Positions 16,414 through 23,892 of a stretch of DNA of 64,000 nt are shown here, piece by piece. The notes under the pieces are model-generated. The model saw only the letters and a program-made list of their open reading frames with translations, was not told where the DNA came from and did no database searches. This DNA is from Rhizobium bangladeshense. Its GTDB lineage: Bacteria > Pseudomonadota > Alphaproteobacteria > Rhizobiales > Rhizobiaceae. Position 1 is the stretch's first letter. The number at the start of each line of letters is the position of its first letter. Where the stretch lies: assembly GCF_017357245.1 (NCBI RefSeq), contig NZ_CP071612.1, forward strand, positions 1,057,001-1,121,000. The letters run 5' to 3'. A program made the position numbers and the translations under genes.

Positions 16414-16661
16414 AGATCGGTATCCCTCAATTTTGAGGGGTTGCGCTCCAGTTCGACGCCGCCGGGGAAGGTCAGCAGGAAATCCCCGAAATTCGGCCGC
16501 GGCTTGCTGAGTGCCTTCCTTGCAGCTTCGGCCGCTTCCACGGAAACCAATACGGCGGCGGGCTTGCCATGGCGGGTTATGGTTACGAATTCGCCCTTTG
16601 CAGCTTCATCCACCAGGCCGGCGAAACCAGCCTTTGCCTCCGCGACGCTGATTGTCGACAT
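16410..16661 (-). CDS. Phd/YefM family antitoxin
   Basis: 83 residues with the Phd/YefM DNA-binding fold: ISVAEAKAGFAGLVDEAAKG, then EFVTITRHGKPAAVLVS, the classical pattern, followed by a toxin-binding tail. It has its own near-perfect ribosome site (AGGAGGT) ahead of the ATG at 16661. Its stop overlaps the toxin start. The reading frame upstream of the ATG is open and continuous with the small membrane protein starting at 16904, so a longer fused product is possible in principle. Phd-type antitoxins usually repress their own promoter. Confidence 0.88.
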   Translation of the reverse strand: MSTISVAEAKAGFAGLVDEAAKGEFVTITRHGKPAAVLVSVEAAEAARKALSKPRPNFGDFLLTFPGGVELERNPSKLRDTDL

Positions 16662-16904
16662 CGCCACCTCCTGTCCAGTATGACCATATGTAGTCAAAAT
16701 AGGCTGGCCGCGGCTGGAATCAAGGAAAATTCCCATCCACGCGGCCGAGAGGATCGCGGCCATGATGCCGAAGGCGATGCAGGTGATTGCTTGAATCCGC
16801 CAGGAGACGAAGGTGACCGGCGCCGGAATGATGGGCTTCTCGGCGCATTCACCGGGCGGGCAGGCGCAGCCGGAAAAGGCTTTGATGACGCAATCGGCGG
16901 ACAT
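16662..16904 (-). CDS. Small cysteine-rich membrane protein; frame runs on into the antitoxin
   Basis: Starts at the ATG 16904 with a strong ribosome site (GGGAGAAAAGGA). It reads MSADCVIKAFSGCACPPGEC, then a membrane helix WRIQAITCIAFGIMAAILSA. There is no stop before the antitoxin ATG; the frame continues without break to 16410, which would give a 164-residue membrane-anchored antitoxin. The arrangement suggests the toxin-antitoxin pair landed in, and removed the end of, a small prophage gene. The gene begins 13 bp after the stop of the 87-residue gene before it, so both belong to the leftward operon under the repressor's operators. Confidence 0.55.
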
Positions 16905-16917
16905 GTCCTTTTCTCCC

Positions 16918-17181
16918 TCAGGCATAAAGCTGATCGCCATCCGTGATGCCCATGACCTCGCGGGCATAGCGGTAATGCGCCTCGACGCTGGCCGTGGCGC
17001 CGCGCAGCCATGACGGGCCGCGCACCGAATGTTCGGGGCGGCCGAGATAGGCAAAGCCGAGCGCGCCCATGCGCTGGGCCTCGTTGGCCATATAGGCTGC
17101 GCAGTCGCCGAGCCCTCGGGCAGCATTCCAGCGGGCGTCCCGCCGGCTCTGTTCGGTCTCGATCCCGCGGATATGCTGCAT
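16918..17181 (-). CDS. Small prophage early protein, unknown
   Basis: 87 residues, hydrophilic (MQHIRGIETEQSRRDARWNA...YRYAREVMGITDGDQLYA). No family is recognised. The ATG at 17181 is preceded by GAGGGC at good spacing. It is the first gene of the leftward transcript that begins at a promoter covered by two GGTAT-N5-ATACC operators (17224-17238 and 17259-17273), the position of a lambda-N or Cro-type early gene. The following gene starts 13 bp downstream. Confidence 0.6.
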   Translation of the reverse strand: MQHIRGIETEQSRRDARWNAARGLGDCAAYMANEAQRMGALGFAYLGRPEHSVRGPSWLRGATASVEAHYRYAREVMGITDGDQLYA

Positions 17182-17223
17182 CGCTCTGCCCTCTTTCGTG
17201 CCGGCCCTCGGCGTCGAGTTTAA

Positions 17224-17273
17224 GGTATATATCATACCTCAGATCGTCAATTAGATAAGGTATAAAAAATACC
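17224..17273 (-). promoter_or_regulatory. Leftward early promoter with two repressor operators
   Basis: Two exact matches to GGTAT-N5-ATACC: 17224-17238 and 17259-17273, centres 35 bp apart. On the minus strand TTGACG is followed after 17 bp by TACCTT, and the first operator fills the spacer. A weaker site (GGTAC-N5-GTAGG) lies at 17288-17302 beside another TTGACG on the plus strand. The same motif occurs in front of the repressor gene, so these are likely its binding sites. Confidence 0.7.
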
Positions 17274-17302
17274 CAAACGGTTGACGAGGTACGAATCGTA
17301 GG

Positions 17303-17973
17303 CGTATGTCTCAGGCAGATGATTGGGCGACCGGGTGCAACTCCCGAGCTGACGAAGCCCAGCGGCGCGGGAAGCGAAAGTCCTTAAGTGCGCTGTCAGA
17401 AAATCAGGACGAGGGTGAAGCGAATGGCCCCTCTGGCACGTGTCCCATCCCGGCTCCGGCCTTCAGGACATGGCCAATGCTCTCCCGGCTTCATGGGCCT
17501 TGCTCATGGGGTAGGGGGAAGCTTTGGCCGGAACCCTCCCTCACCAGCCTTCAGGAACTGGAAAGAGATGGGAGAGAGAGGGAGTGAGAGAGACCAGGAT
17601 ATCGCAGGCGCGCGGGGCGGGCGATGATCCGCTCTGCGGCGCGTCGCAGCTTTCAGATTTTGACGCCCGAGCTCGAAACGGTTGTTTGCAGCCGTCAGTC
17701 TCGCAAAGTTGCGGCATGCATTGCGTGTGGTTGCGCGAAGCGCCGGGCAGAGCCGGTTTCCGGCTTGCGAGAGGTTCACCTCAAAGCAGGACCGCCCGCG
17801 CGGCGCCGAAAGCGATGATCAGTACGGCAAGTGTGACGATAGAGAACAGATTCTGCCGGCTCGTGACGGCGGGCGGATTGCCTTGAATCTTTTTGGGAAG
17901 ACGTTGGAGTGTTGCTGGAATGGTGAGAGCTATATCGCGGGACTGATTGACGTTTTTTGTAGGGCTCGGACTC
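17303..17973. other. Stretch without a supported gene inside the immunity region
   Basis: About 670 bp between the leftward promoter and the end of the repressor gene. Open frames on both strands are short, rich in Arg/Pro/Ser and resemble no family. No clear hairpin or repeat was seen. It may be the debris of an early gene. Confidence 0.4.
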
Positions 17974-18621
17974 TCACATCTCGATCACCGACCGCCGGAC
18001 GCGGCCGACGATGGTGACGGCGCCCTGGAATTCCGGCGGCGGCACGTCCTCGTAGGAGGCGGGCTGGAAGGGCGGATTGTCGTTCGGACGGTAGCGCTTG
18101 TAGGTCGCGGCCCCGGTCTCGTCGGCGACGACGTAGAGCGCATTCGGCGCCAGGCGCTTGTCGCGGCGGTTGACGAAAATGATTGAGCCCGGCGGCGAGA
18201 TCTTGTTCATCGAATTGCCTTCGACCTCGAGCGCGATCCAGTCGCCGTCGGGCAGATCGAGCGCGGCGACGGTCGGGAATTCCGAGAAGTCGGTGATCGG
18301 CGCCTGCTCGGTCAACTGCCCGGCGCTGACCCAGGAGATCTTCGGCACGTCGGCGACGGAGACCGGCCGCTCCTCCGGATCGAGCGCATCGCCGGTTCCG
18401 AACTGCAGCCAGTTGAGATTGACCTTGAACGCCTTGGCATATTTCTTCGCATCGGCGATGCCGAAGCCGTTGCGGCCAGACTCGTGCGCCTTGTAGACAT
18501 TGGCGTTCCAGCCCAAACGATCGACGATCGCCTTCGGCCCGGCAAAGCCCGCGTTCTTCCTGGCCATGACCAGACGCTTTGCGCGTTCTTCGCGCTCAAA
18601 TTGTTCCTGATCTTTCAACAT
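17974..18621 (-). CDS. CI-like phage repressor with S24/LexA-type autocleavage domain
   Basis: 215 residues. The N-terminal HTH (about 10-60) contains KAIVDRLGWNANVYKAHESG. The C-terminal S24 domain has the cleavage site region WVSAGQ (Ala-Gly), the nucleophile in EGNSM and the general-base lysine in ATYKRY. Such repressors hold a prophage dormant and self-cleave when RecA is activated by DNA damage. I chose ATG 18621; ATG 18633, four codons upstream, is also possible but lies in the operator with no spaced ribosome site. Divergent from the rightward early operon across three GGTAT-N5-ATACC-like sites. All catalytic elements appear intact, so the repressor could be functional. Confidence 0.88.
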   Translation of the reverse strand: MLKDQEQFEREERAKRLVMARKNAGFAGPKAIVDRLGWNANVYKAHESGRNGFGIADAKKYAKAFKVNLNWLQFGTGDALDPEERPVSVADVPKISWVSAGQLTEQAPITDFSEFPTVAALDLPDGDWIALEVEGNSMNKISPPGSIIFVNRRDKRLAPNALYVVADETGAATYKRYRPNDNPPFQPASYEDVPPPEFQGAVTIVGRVRRSVIEM

Positions 18622-18697
18622 GATATAAATCATACCCTAAAAAAAGGTACATGTAATCCCCTAATTCGCTTGACGTGCGAGGTATTTTACGTACCCT
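18622..18697. promoter_or_regulatory. Repressor/early-operon operator region with rightward promoter
   Basis: Three operator-like sites: 18622-18636 (GATAT-N5-ATACC, one mismatch), 18646-18660 (GGTAC-N5-ATCCC, weak) and 18681-18695 (GGTAT-N5-GTACC, one mismatch). Centres are 24 and 35 bp apart. TTGACG (18670-18675) and TACCCT (18692-18697) form a rightward promoter whose spacer holds the third site, mirroring the leftward promoter at 17.2 kb. Confidence 0.65.
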
Positions 18698-18704
18698 TAT
18701 TCCC

Positions 18705-18929
18705 ATGACAAGCATTGATTACGCCAACAAACGGCCCCGGCTTTCGGGCATTGCCAATGCCCGCTACACCGGCTGCCCGCGCTGCGGCAGGGCGCTGTCG
18801 ATCGCCGAGGTGATCGAGCGCCATTGCGAGAATTGCGGCCGGCAGACGGAGCCGGAAGAGATGCGGCAGACGCCGGTCTTCCCCGGTCCCCAGCCGATCA
18901 CCAATTCCGACAGCCTCACTCCTCCCTGA
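18705..18929 (+). CDS. Small zinc-ribbon protein, first gene of the rightward early operon
   Basis: 74 residues with two cysteine pairs, GCPRCGRAL and HCENCGRQ, spaced about 20 residues apart as in a zinc ribbon; the tail is Pro-rich and flexible. Starts at ATG 18705 right behind the repressor-controlled promoter, in the position where lambdoid phages carry cro, but the fold is not HTH. It may bind nucleic acid or act as an antirepressor; this is not known. Confidence 0.6.
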   Translation: MTSIDYANKRPRLSGIANARYTGCPRCGRALSIAEVIERHCENCGRQTEPEEMRQTPVFPGPQPITNSDSLTPP

Positions 18930-18941
18930 AGGCTTTCGGCA

Positions 18942-18975
18942 GCTGGCGTCGTCGCGCTCCCTCGGCGACGCCAGC
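18942..18975 (+). other. Strong RNA hairpin in the early operon leader
   Basis: GCTGGCGTCG (18942-18951) pairs perfectly with CGACGCCAGC (18966-18975) across a 14-nt loop. It lies between the zinc-ribbon gene and the next gene. There is no U-run, so it is a possible attenuator, antitermination or processing site rather than a plain terminator. Confidence 0.5.
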
Positions 18976-19067
18976 CTCTTCCACAAGTTTGAAAATGAAC
19001 GATCTGGCCGGCGCCCGCTTGGCGGGAAGGGCCGGCTGCGGATCGAAATGAGAAAGAGGATCAAGCG

Positions 19068-19334
19068 ATGAGCATCGCCACAGCCTATCAAGGCACTGAC
19101 ATGAACGCCCTCGAGCTCTTCCGCTCCGGCCGGGACTATATCGAGATCGCCAGCATTCTAGGCATGTCGGTGCCCGCCGTGGAAATGGAGATCCACCGGC
19201 TTCGCAGCGCCGAGAAGGGCGACACCGCCCAGCAGGATTACGCCGCCGGCAAAGCCAGGCGGTTTGCCGGCCGCGCCGCCAAGCCCGGCGCCCTGGTCGG
19301 TTTCGCTGGCGCCCGACGCAGGCTCCGGATTTGA
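19068..19334 (+). CDS. Small HTH protein of the early phage operon
   Basis: 88 residues. Residues 13-48 (ALELFRSGRDYIEIASILGM, then SVPAVEMEIHRLRS) have the spacing of a Mor/sigma-like helix-turn-helix used to count through IA.ILG.S...V. The rest is basic. ATG 19068 has AGAGGA upstream. It belongs to the rightward series of small genes 18.7-21.2 kb. Probably a DNA-binding regulator. Confidence 0.6.
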   Translation: MSIATAYQGTDMNALELFRSGRDYIEIASILGMSVPAVEMEIHRLRSAEKGDTAQQDYAAGKARRFAGRAAKPGALVGFAGARRRLRI

Positions 19335-19363
19335 GGGGAGCTCTCGAGCGGGAAGGCAGTCGC

Positions 19364-19732
19364 ATGGAAAAGCAAGAGATCCACAAGGACATCATGGAGA
19401 TCCTCAGCCCGGTGCTGGGGCAGGAACTGGCGGAGGCGATCATCGAGCATCGCAGCCGCACGCTGAAGAAGCCGCTGACGGCCTATGCGGCGAGGATCCA
19501 GGTCAGGGAGTATCTCAAGACCGGCAATCCGGTCGAGGCCGCCGAGATGCAGATCCTGCGCGGCTGGCGGGCGATCAAATCCGATTGGTATTTCAATGAG
19601 AAGGCGAGGGAAGCCGGGCCGATCAATGCAAGCGTGGGCAGAAGGACGACGGTCGATGCCGCAAGAGATTTCCTCTCCGGTGAAGATCATAGCGGGGATG
19701 CTTTCGGGCTTTCCGGCCTCCGCCGGCATTGA
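19364..19732 (+). CDS. Phage early protein of unknown function
   Basis: 122 residues, charged and helical: MEKQEIHKDIMEILSPVLGQ, then a region with KKPLTAYAARIQVREYLKTG and ILRGWRAIKSDWYF. The latter looks like a DNA-replication accessory module, but I recognise no named family. ATG 19364 follows GGAAGGCAG. The last 77 bp overlap the next gene in another frame, unusually long for this operon, so either this gene's end or the next start may be slightly different. Confidence 0.55.
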   Translation: MEKQEIHKDIMEILSPVLGQELAEAIIEHRSRTLKKPLTAYAARIQVREYLKTGNPVEAAEMQILRGWRAIKSDWYFNEKAREAGPINASVGRRTTVDAARDFLSGEDHSGDAFGLSGLRRH

Positions 19733-20096
19733 TCCCGACATGCAGATCCGCGCCTATCTCGTCGCCATCGACGGCATTCCGGCAGAAGCGGTGTGGCGCG
19801 CCGCGAAGCTGTTCCTGTCAGGCAAGGTCAGGGACCATAACCGCGCCTTCGCCCCGAGCTCGGCGAGCTTCGCCGAAATCGCCCGCCAGCAGCAGGCGGT
19901 GATGACGGCGGAAAGCCGCCCGCGCGTCGAGGCGCCACCCGAACAGCCGCAGCCGAAGGTCGCGGCCGAGAAGATGCTGCTGCTGAGACAGGCGGCAAAC
20001 GGCAGCCGCAGCGCCAAACGGGCGCTGGCTGAGATGTTTCCCGATAATCCGGTCATCGCAAAGGCCGCACGAGACGCACAGGAGGCAGTGGGATGA
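19656..20096 (+). CDS. Phage early protein, conserved in rhizobial prophages (unknown function)
   Basis: 146 residues. The N-terminal half (about 10-75) is conserved-looking: SSPVKIIAGMLSGFPASAGI, then QIRAYLVAIDGIPAEAVWRA and NRAFAPSSASFAEIARQQ. The fold is predicted helical, as in primosome or helicase-loader accessory proteins, but no function is assigned. ATG 19656 (AAGGACG upstream) was preferred over ATG 19698 because the conserved segment starts before the latter. Its stop overlaps the next start by 4 bp (ATGA). Confidence 0.6.
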   Translation: MPQEISSPVKIIAGMLSGFPASAGIDPDMQIRAYLVAIDGIPAEAVWRAAKLFLSGKVRDHNRAFAPSSASFAEIARQQQAVMTAESRPRVEAPPEQPQPKVAAEKMLLLRQAANGSRSAKRALAEMFPDNPVIAKAARDAQEAVG

Positions 20097-20389
20097 GAGA
20101 TCTGTTCTGGACGGAAGACAAGATCGTCAAGGCGCAGAAGCTCTGGCAGGAAGGGTTTTCGGCGCGTGAGATCGCCGAACTCTTCGGCTCGAAGAAGAAC
20201 ACCGTCATCAACATGGCGCATCGCAACCGCGACAGGTTTCCGTCAAGGCAGGATGCGCGCAGGCAGTTGGCGACCGCCGGCGCGGCGCCCGCGCCGATCC
20301 GCCATCCCGACCGTGTCAGGCGGGTGACGCTGTCGGGCGCCGAGGTGACGATGCCGCGTGTGCCGACGATCGACGGGCCGGCGCCATGA
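20093..20389 (+). CDS. GcrA-like HTH protein
   Basis: 98 residues. The N-terminus WTEDKIVKAQKLWQEGFSAR, followed by EIAELFGSKKNTVINMAHR, matches the GcrA DNA-binding pattern (W..E....L...W..G.SA..IA...G...NAVIGK.HR). GcrA is the alphaproteobacterial cell-cycle regulator that works with sigma-70 at CcrM-methylated promoters. The C-terminus here is short and lacks a clear sigma-binding domain. A phage GcrA mimic could redirect host transcription. It overlaps both neighbours by 4 bp, so it is translationally coupled within the early operon. Confidence 0.7.
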   Translation: MRDLFWTEDKIVKAQKLWQEGFSAREIAELFGSKKNTVINMAHRNRDRFPSRQDARRQLATAGAAPAPIRHPDRVRRVTLSGAEVTMPRVPTIDGPAP

Positions 20390-20583
20390 GCGCCGTGACC
20401 CCGCGCGAGCGGGAAATCATCGGCTGGATGGCGCAAGGCAAGACCGCCGCCGAGATCGGCACCATCCTCGGCATCTCGCCGATCACCGTCAACACCCACG
20501 TTGCCAACGCCAAGGCGAAACTTGGCGTGTTCAAGGAGACCGCGCTGGTCGCCGCCGCACTTCGAAACGGCATCATTCGATAG
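20386..20583 (+). CDS. LuxR-type HTH regulator (stand-alone DNA-binding domain)
   Basis: 65 residues making up only the C-terminal LuxR/GerE helix-turn-helix: TPREREIIGWMAQGKTAAEI, then GISPITVNTHVANAKAKLGV. There is no receiver or autoinducer domain. It starts at ATG 20386, overlapping the stop of the GcrA-like gene by 4 bp. Probably a phage regulator of late or host genes. Confidence 0.82.
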   Translation: MSAVTPREREIIGWMAQGKTAAEIGTILGISPITVNTHVANAKAKLGVFKETALVAAALRNGIIR

Positions 20584-20596
20584 GAAGGACATCCCC

Positions 20597-21187
20597 ATGG
20601 GCGGCAAGGCCACCAAGGTGAAGATACAGCGGGCAAACAAGGGCGCAGGTCGGCCGCGCAAGGCCAATGTCGAGCGTTTCCCCTGCGGCAAGATCAAGCC
20701 GTTCGAAACCGAGAAGGAGAATATCAGCGTCGCGATGGCGGCGCGCCGGCGCATTCACGGCTTCGGCAGGACGGTTGATGACGAGACAGTCAGAAGCCCC
20801 TATGCCGGTTATACCCTCGGCCGCATGTTTCTCGACGGGCTGATATCAGACGAGCAGCGCCAGGCCGGCGACGATTACGCCGAGGTCATGGCCCGCTACC
20901 ACAAGACGACGGGCATCCCGGCCCCGAGCCCGAGGGCCCAGTCGCTCTTTGCCGTCAAGGGCCATGAAGGCGAGGTGACCGAAAGCCTCGCCGACCGCGC
21001 CCGCAAGGCCAGCAACCGCATGATGGAACTGCAGGCCGTCCTTCTCCGCTGCGAGGACGGGCCGCAGGTGCGCAGCACCGTCTATAACGTCGCTGTGATG
21101 GACTACGAACATCTGCGCCAGATGCCGCCACAGCAATTGCTGTGGCTGCGGCGCGGGTTGATTGCGCTGCGCAGGGCGAAGGGGTGA
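20597..21187 (+). CDS. Phage protein of unknown function, last gene of the early operon
   Basis: 196 residues. The basic N-terminus (KKVKIQRANKGAGRPRK-like, with a GRPRK AT-hook-type motif near residue 18) suggests DNA contact. The middle (SPYAGYTLGRMFLDGLISDE) and C-terminus (YNVAVMDYEHLRQMPPQQLL) look conserved. ATG 20597 is preceded by AGGAAGGA. In phages of this layout, a gene of this kind often lies just before the terminase genes; here the next 29 kb is unrelated, and terminase begins at 50.9 kb. Confidence 0.55.
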   Translation: MGGKATKVKIQRANKGAGRPRKANVERFPCGKIKPFETEKENISVAMAARRRIHGFGRTVDDETVRSPYAGYTLGRMFLDGLISDEQRQAGDDYAEVMARYHKTTGIPAPSPRAQSLFAVKGHEGEVTESLADRARKASNRMMELQAVLLRCEDGPQVRSTVYNVAVMDYEHLRQMPPQQLLWLRRGLIALRRAKG

Positions 21188-21995
21188 TATGGGGGTCTGC
21201 CGCAGAGCGTGCCTCATCCTCCGTCCGCACCGCGGGTGCGTTGGGCAACAAGGCCAACCCCGCACTCCGTCTCCTCGGGCTTGACCCGAGGATCAGGCTT
21301 GACCCTGGGATCCACAGCCACGCACGCGGCTGCAGTTGTTTGCGTCGCACATCGTCGGCACGCAGTGCCTCGCCCGCATGGATCCCAGGGTCAAGCCCTG
21401 GGATGACCGAGGAGAGGTGGTGCCGGGAGAGATAGGCGGCGTCGGCGCGATGACGTTCCGGCAAACGCGGCGCCTCACACTGGCCGGCGGTACCACGCCA
21501 AAAGCCGCGCCTCACACGCTTCACCGGCGGCAACTGCGGCAACAGCGGGCGCAATCCGCACCGGCGGTGCGTTGGGCAACAAGGCCAACGCCACACTCCG
21601 TCATCCCAGGGCTTGACCCTGGGATCCACAGCCATGCACGCGGCTGCAGTTGTTTCCGTCGCACACCGTCGGCACGCAGTGCCTCGCCCGCATGGATCCC
21701 AGGGTCAAGCCCTGGGATGACGGAGGAGAGGTGGTGCCGGGAGAGATAGGCGGCATCGGCGCGATGACGTTACGGCAAAGGCGGCCCTCACGCTGGCCGG
21801 CGGTACCACGCCAAAAGCCGCGCCTCACACGCTTCACCGGCGGCAACTGCGGCAAAAGCGGCGCAAGCCGCACCGGCGGTGCGTTGGGCACAAGGCCAAC
21901 CCCACCCTCCGTCATCCCAGGGCTTGACCCTGGGATCCACGCCGACCTCCAACTCCGGGCATCGATCCCAGGCTCAAGGCATGGGATGACGGAGG
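21188..21995. repeat. Palindrome repeat array at the right end of the early phage module
   Basis: Tandem blocks of about 312-331 bp, about 2.3 copies, in reverse orientation relative to the 6.4-8.7 kb array. The marker TTGGGCAACAAGGCCAAC recurs at 21241, 21572 and (with one base less) 21884. Each block holds a palindrome pair whose core starts CACAGCCA.GCACGCGGCTGC and ends GCCCGCATG, the reverse complement of the U1-U6 core ends. A further degenerate pair occupies 21910-21994. No gene. Confidence 0.75.
21599..21724 (-). repeat. Composite palindrome unit U8 (inverted orientation)
   Basis: Palindromes at 21599-21628 and 21695-21724 enclose a 66-nt core that is the reversed form of the U1-U6 core (ends CACAGCCATGCACGCG and CTCGCCCGCATG). 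The flank GGAGAGGTGGTGCCGGGAG matches the reversed minisatellite core. A sister copy (U7) ends at about 21410. Confidence 0.75.
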
Positions 21996-22577
21996 TCGGG
22001 GCGGGTGTTTTTGCCGCTCCAATCGCGATGCCGATCAGAACTGGGCAAGGGATGTGGGCGCCTCCAAACATATGGACGCGCCCTGGCTTTGACTGGAGTG
22101 GGCCGCACAGAGTATCGAAGTGCATGGCTGCGTTGTAAGCACCTCCGCACGGCCCATAATACTTACGATCGGCAAAGCCCGTTGTTCCCGAGCCGGCTGA
22201 ACATTTTGGATGCGACGCGCTTCAGAGAGATTTGAACGGTGCGCCCGGCAGCTCCAGCGCAAAACCCCGCATCCCCTCATGTTTTCACCGCCGGGAAAAC
22301 AGGAAGCGCGGAGTGGTCGTCAGGCTGCGATAGGCCTGCGGAAAGATCGAGCGGGCGCGCGGATAGGACTGGAGCGATGCCACATTGTCGCGCGATAGCG
22401 AGTGAGCTCCAGTCGCCTTTCCATTTCCCGTCGCTTGGCGAAGTCCTCGTCGCTCACTTCTCATCAGAGTTATAGGTTCCTGCCAAAACCTTATAACGGA
22501 CGACAGGTCTCCGTCCCCGGGGCTTGTCCGAGGACGCAGGCGAGCCTCCATGCGGAAGCATTCTGTTCTAGGGGCGG
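21996..22577. other. Intergenic stretch without a supported gene
   Basis: About 580 bp. Frames are short and not family-like. Only half-palindrome traces (about 22512-22535) are visible. Possible debris of a boundary between the phage module and the following block. Confidence 0.4.
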
Positions 22578-22922
22578 TCAATCCGTCTTCAGTTGCTCGG
22601 GAAGCTGTCCGTAAGCCGTCAGAATCGCCCTGACCAGGCCGGGAAAGCGCTCGTCGAGCTCCGCGCAGCGGGTCTGGTTGCGCATCTCCACGCCCTGGCG
22701 CTCGCTGCGGATCAGGCCGGATTCGCGCAGCACCTTGAAATGGTTCGATAGCGACGATTTTGGAATGATGCGGTCACCGAGGTCAGCCAGCGCAGAACAG
22801 GTCCCGCCGCAGGCGGTGCCGGCGAGCTTGGCGAATATCGCGACGCGCTCGGGATCGGACAGCGCATAGAGGATTGCCTCGGGCTTTATGTCCTCCAGGG
22901 CTGGGTGAAAGAGCGGTCTCAT
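22578..22922 (-). CDS. ArsR-family winged-helix repressor
   Basis: 114 residues. The winged helix (about 20-90) shows ALSDPERVAIFAKLAG, then KSSLSNHFKVLRESGLIRSE. Two cysteines occur in GTACGGTCSALAD, in the position where some ArsR proteins sense oxidants or metals. Divergent from an SDR gene with a 107-bp gap, so likely its regulator. This architecture (ArsR next to an NAD(P)-dependent reductase) is common in rhizobia and often responds to electrophiles; the effector is unknown. Confidence 0.85.
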   Translation of the reverse strand: MRPLFHPALEDIKPEAILYALSDPERVAIFAKLAGTACGGTCSALADLGDRIIPKSSLSNHFKVLRESGLIRSERQGVEMRNQTRCAELDERFPGLVRAILTAYGQLPEQLKTD

Positions 22923-22941
22923 GAATTTTATATAGTCCCAC

Positions 22942-22977
22942 TTGACATCGAGATCAACAGTTCCGAATTTCTGAACT
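22942..22977. promoter_or_regulatory. Putative ArsR operator/promoter region
   Basis: TTGACA at 22942-22947 on the plus strand is a candidate -35 for the SDR gene. AGTTC (22959-22963) and GAACT (22973-22977) form an inverted pair 9 bp apart, overlapping GTTCCG...CGGAAC arms slightly further out. Position between two divergent genes suggests a regulator site. Confidence 0.4.
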
Positions 22978-23029
22978 ACGGAACGAAGCTGCCAATTCCG
23001 GCGGCTGTCCGGATCAGAAGGAACAAGAG

Positions 23030-23776
23030 ATGGCTAAGCTCACAGGGAAGGTCGCAGTCGTAACCGGGGCGTCCAAAGGCATCGGCGCCGCGATCGCAAA
23101 GGCGCTCGCAGCAGAGGGGGCGCAAGTGGTGGTCAATTACGCCTCGAGCAGGGCGGGAGCCGATGCCGTGGTGGAGGCGATCAGCGCCAAGGGCGGCAAG
23201 GCTATCGCGGTCCAGGGCGACGTTTCCAAGGCCGAGCAGGCGCAGGGACTGGTCGATGCCGCGGTCAAGGAATTCGGCAAGCTCGACGTGCTGGTCAACA
23301 ATTCGGGCGTCTATGAATTCGCACCGATCGACGAGGTGACCGAGGAGCAGTATCGCCGCATCTTCGACATCAATGTTCTCGGTGTTCTCCTGACCACCCA
23401 GGCGGCGGTCAAGCATCTCGGCGAGGGCGGCAGCGTCATCAACATCTCCTCGGTGGTCACCAGCCTGGGGCTGCCGGCCACCGCCGTCTACACCGGCACC
23501 AAGGGCGCCGTCGAAGGCATCAACAGCGTGCTGGCCAAGGAGCTCGGCCCGCGCAAGATCCGCGTCAACGCCATCCTGCCAGGCATGATCGAGACCGAGG
23601 GGACGCACTCGGCCGGCGTCATCGGCTCGGATCTCGAGCAGAGCATCGCCGCCCAGACGCCGCTCGGCCGCATCGGCCAGCCCGATGATATCGCCGACGT
23701 CGCGGTCTTCCTCGCCTCCGACGACGCCCGCTGGCTGACCGGCGAACGTCTGGTAGCCAGCGGCGGTTACCGCTGA
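23030..23776 (+). CDS. SDR family oxidoreductase (FabG-like, 248 aa)
   Basis: Complete classical SDR of 248 residues: TGASKGIG at 13-20, NNSG at about 90, catalytic Ser in INISSVV, YTGTK at about 153-157, and the C-terminal SGGYR. The family uses NAD(P)H to reduce ketones or aldehydes. ATG 23030 with AAGAG upstream. The divergent ArsR repressor probably controls it. The protein resembles glucose-dehydrogenase/FabG-like reductases; the substrate cannot be predicted. Confidence 0.9.
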   Translation: MAKLTGKVAVVTGASKGIGAAIAKALAAEGAQVVVNYASSRAGADAVVEAISAKGGKAIAVQGDVSKAEQAQGLVDAAVKEFGKLDVLVNNSGVYEFAPIDEVTEEQYRRIFDINVLGVLLTTQAAVKHLGEGGSVINISSVVTSLGLPATAVYTGTKGAVEGINSVLAKELGPRKIRVNAILPGMIETEGTHSAGVIGSDLEQSIAAQTPLGRIGQPDDIADVAVFLASDDARWLTGERLVASGGYR

Positions 23777-23786
23777 GATGTAAGTG

Positions 23787-23813
23787 AAAAGCGCGCGCTT
23801 CTTGAGCGCGCGC
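23787..23813. terminator. Bidirectional hairpin terminator
   Basis: GCGCGCGCT (23791-23799) and AGCGCGCGC (23805-23813) form a 9-bp stem with loop TCTTG. AAAA precedes the stem, giving a T-run on the minus strand, so it best terminates the leftward cyclase gene and may also end the SDR transcript. Confidence 0.65.
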
Positions 23814-23892
23814 ATACTCGGATACGGGTCCAGCCACCCTCCGTCGTCCTCGGGGCCGACCAGCATTCGATCAATATTGCAGCGAACGTGCC

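Noticed and set aside
17306..17587. Small open frame in the immunity region
   Set aside because: Arg/Pro/Ser-rich, no family, no ribosome site; treated as non-coding.
22285..22581. Minus-strand frame next to arsR (98 codons)
   Set aside because: No recognisable family and it overlaps non-coding repeats; arsR end is the real gene.
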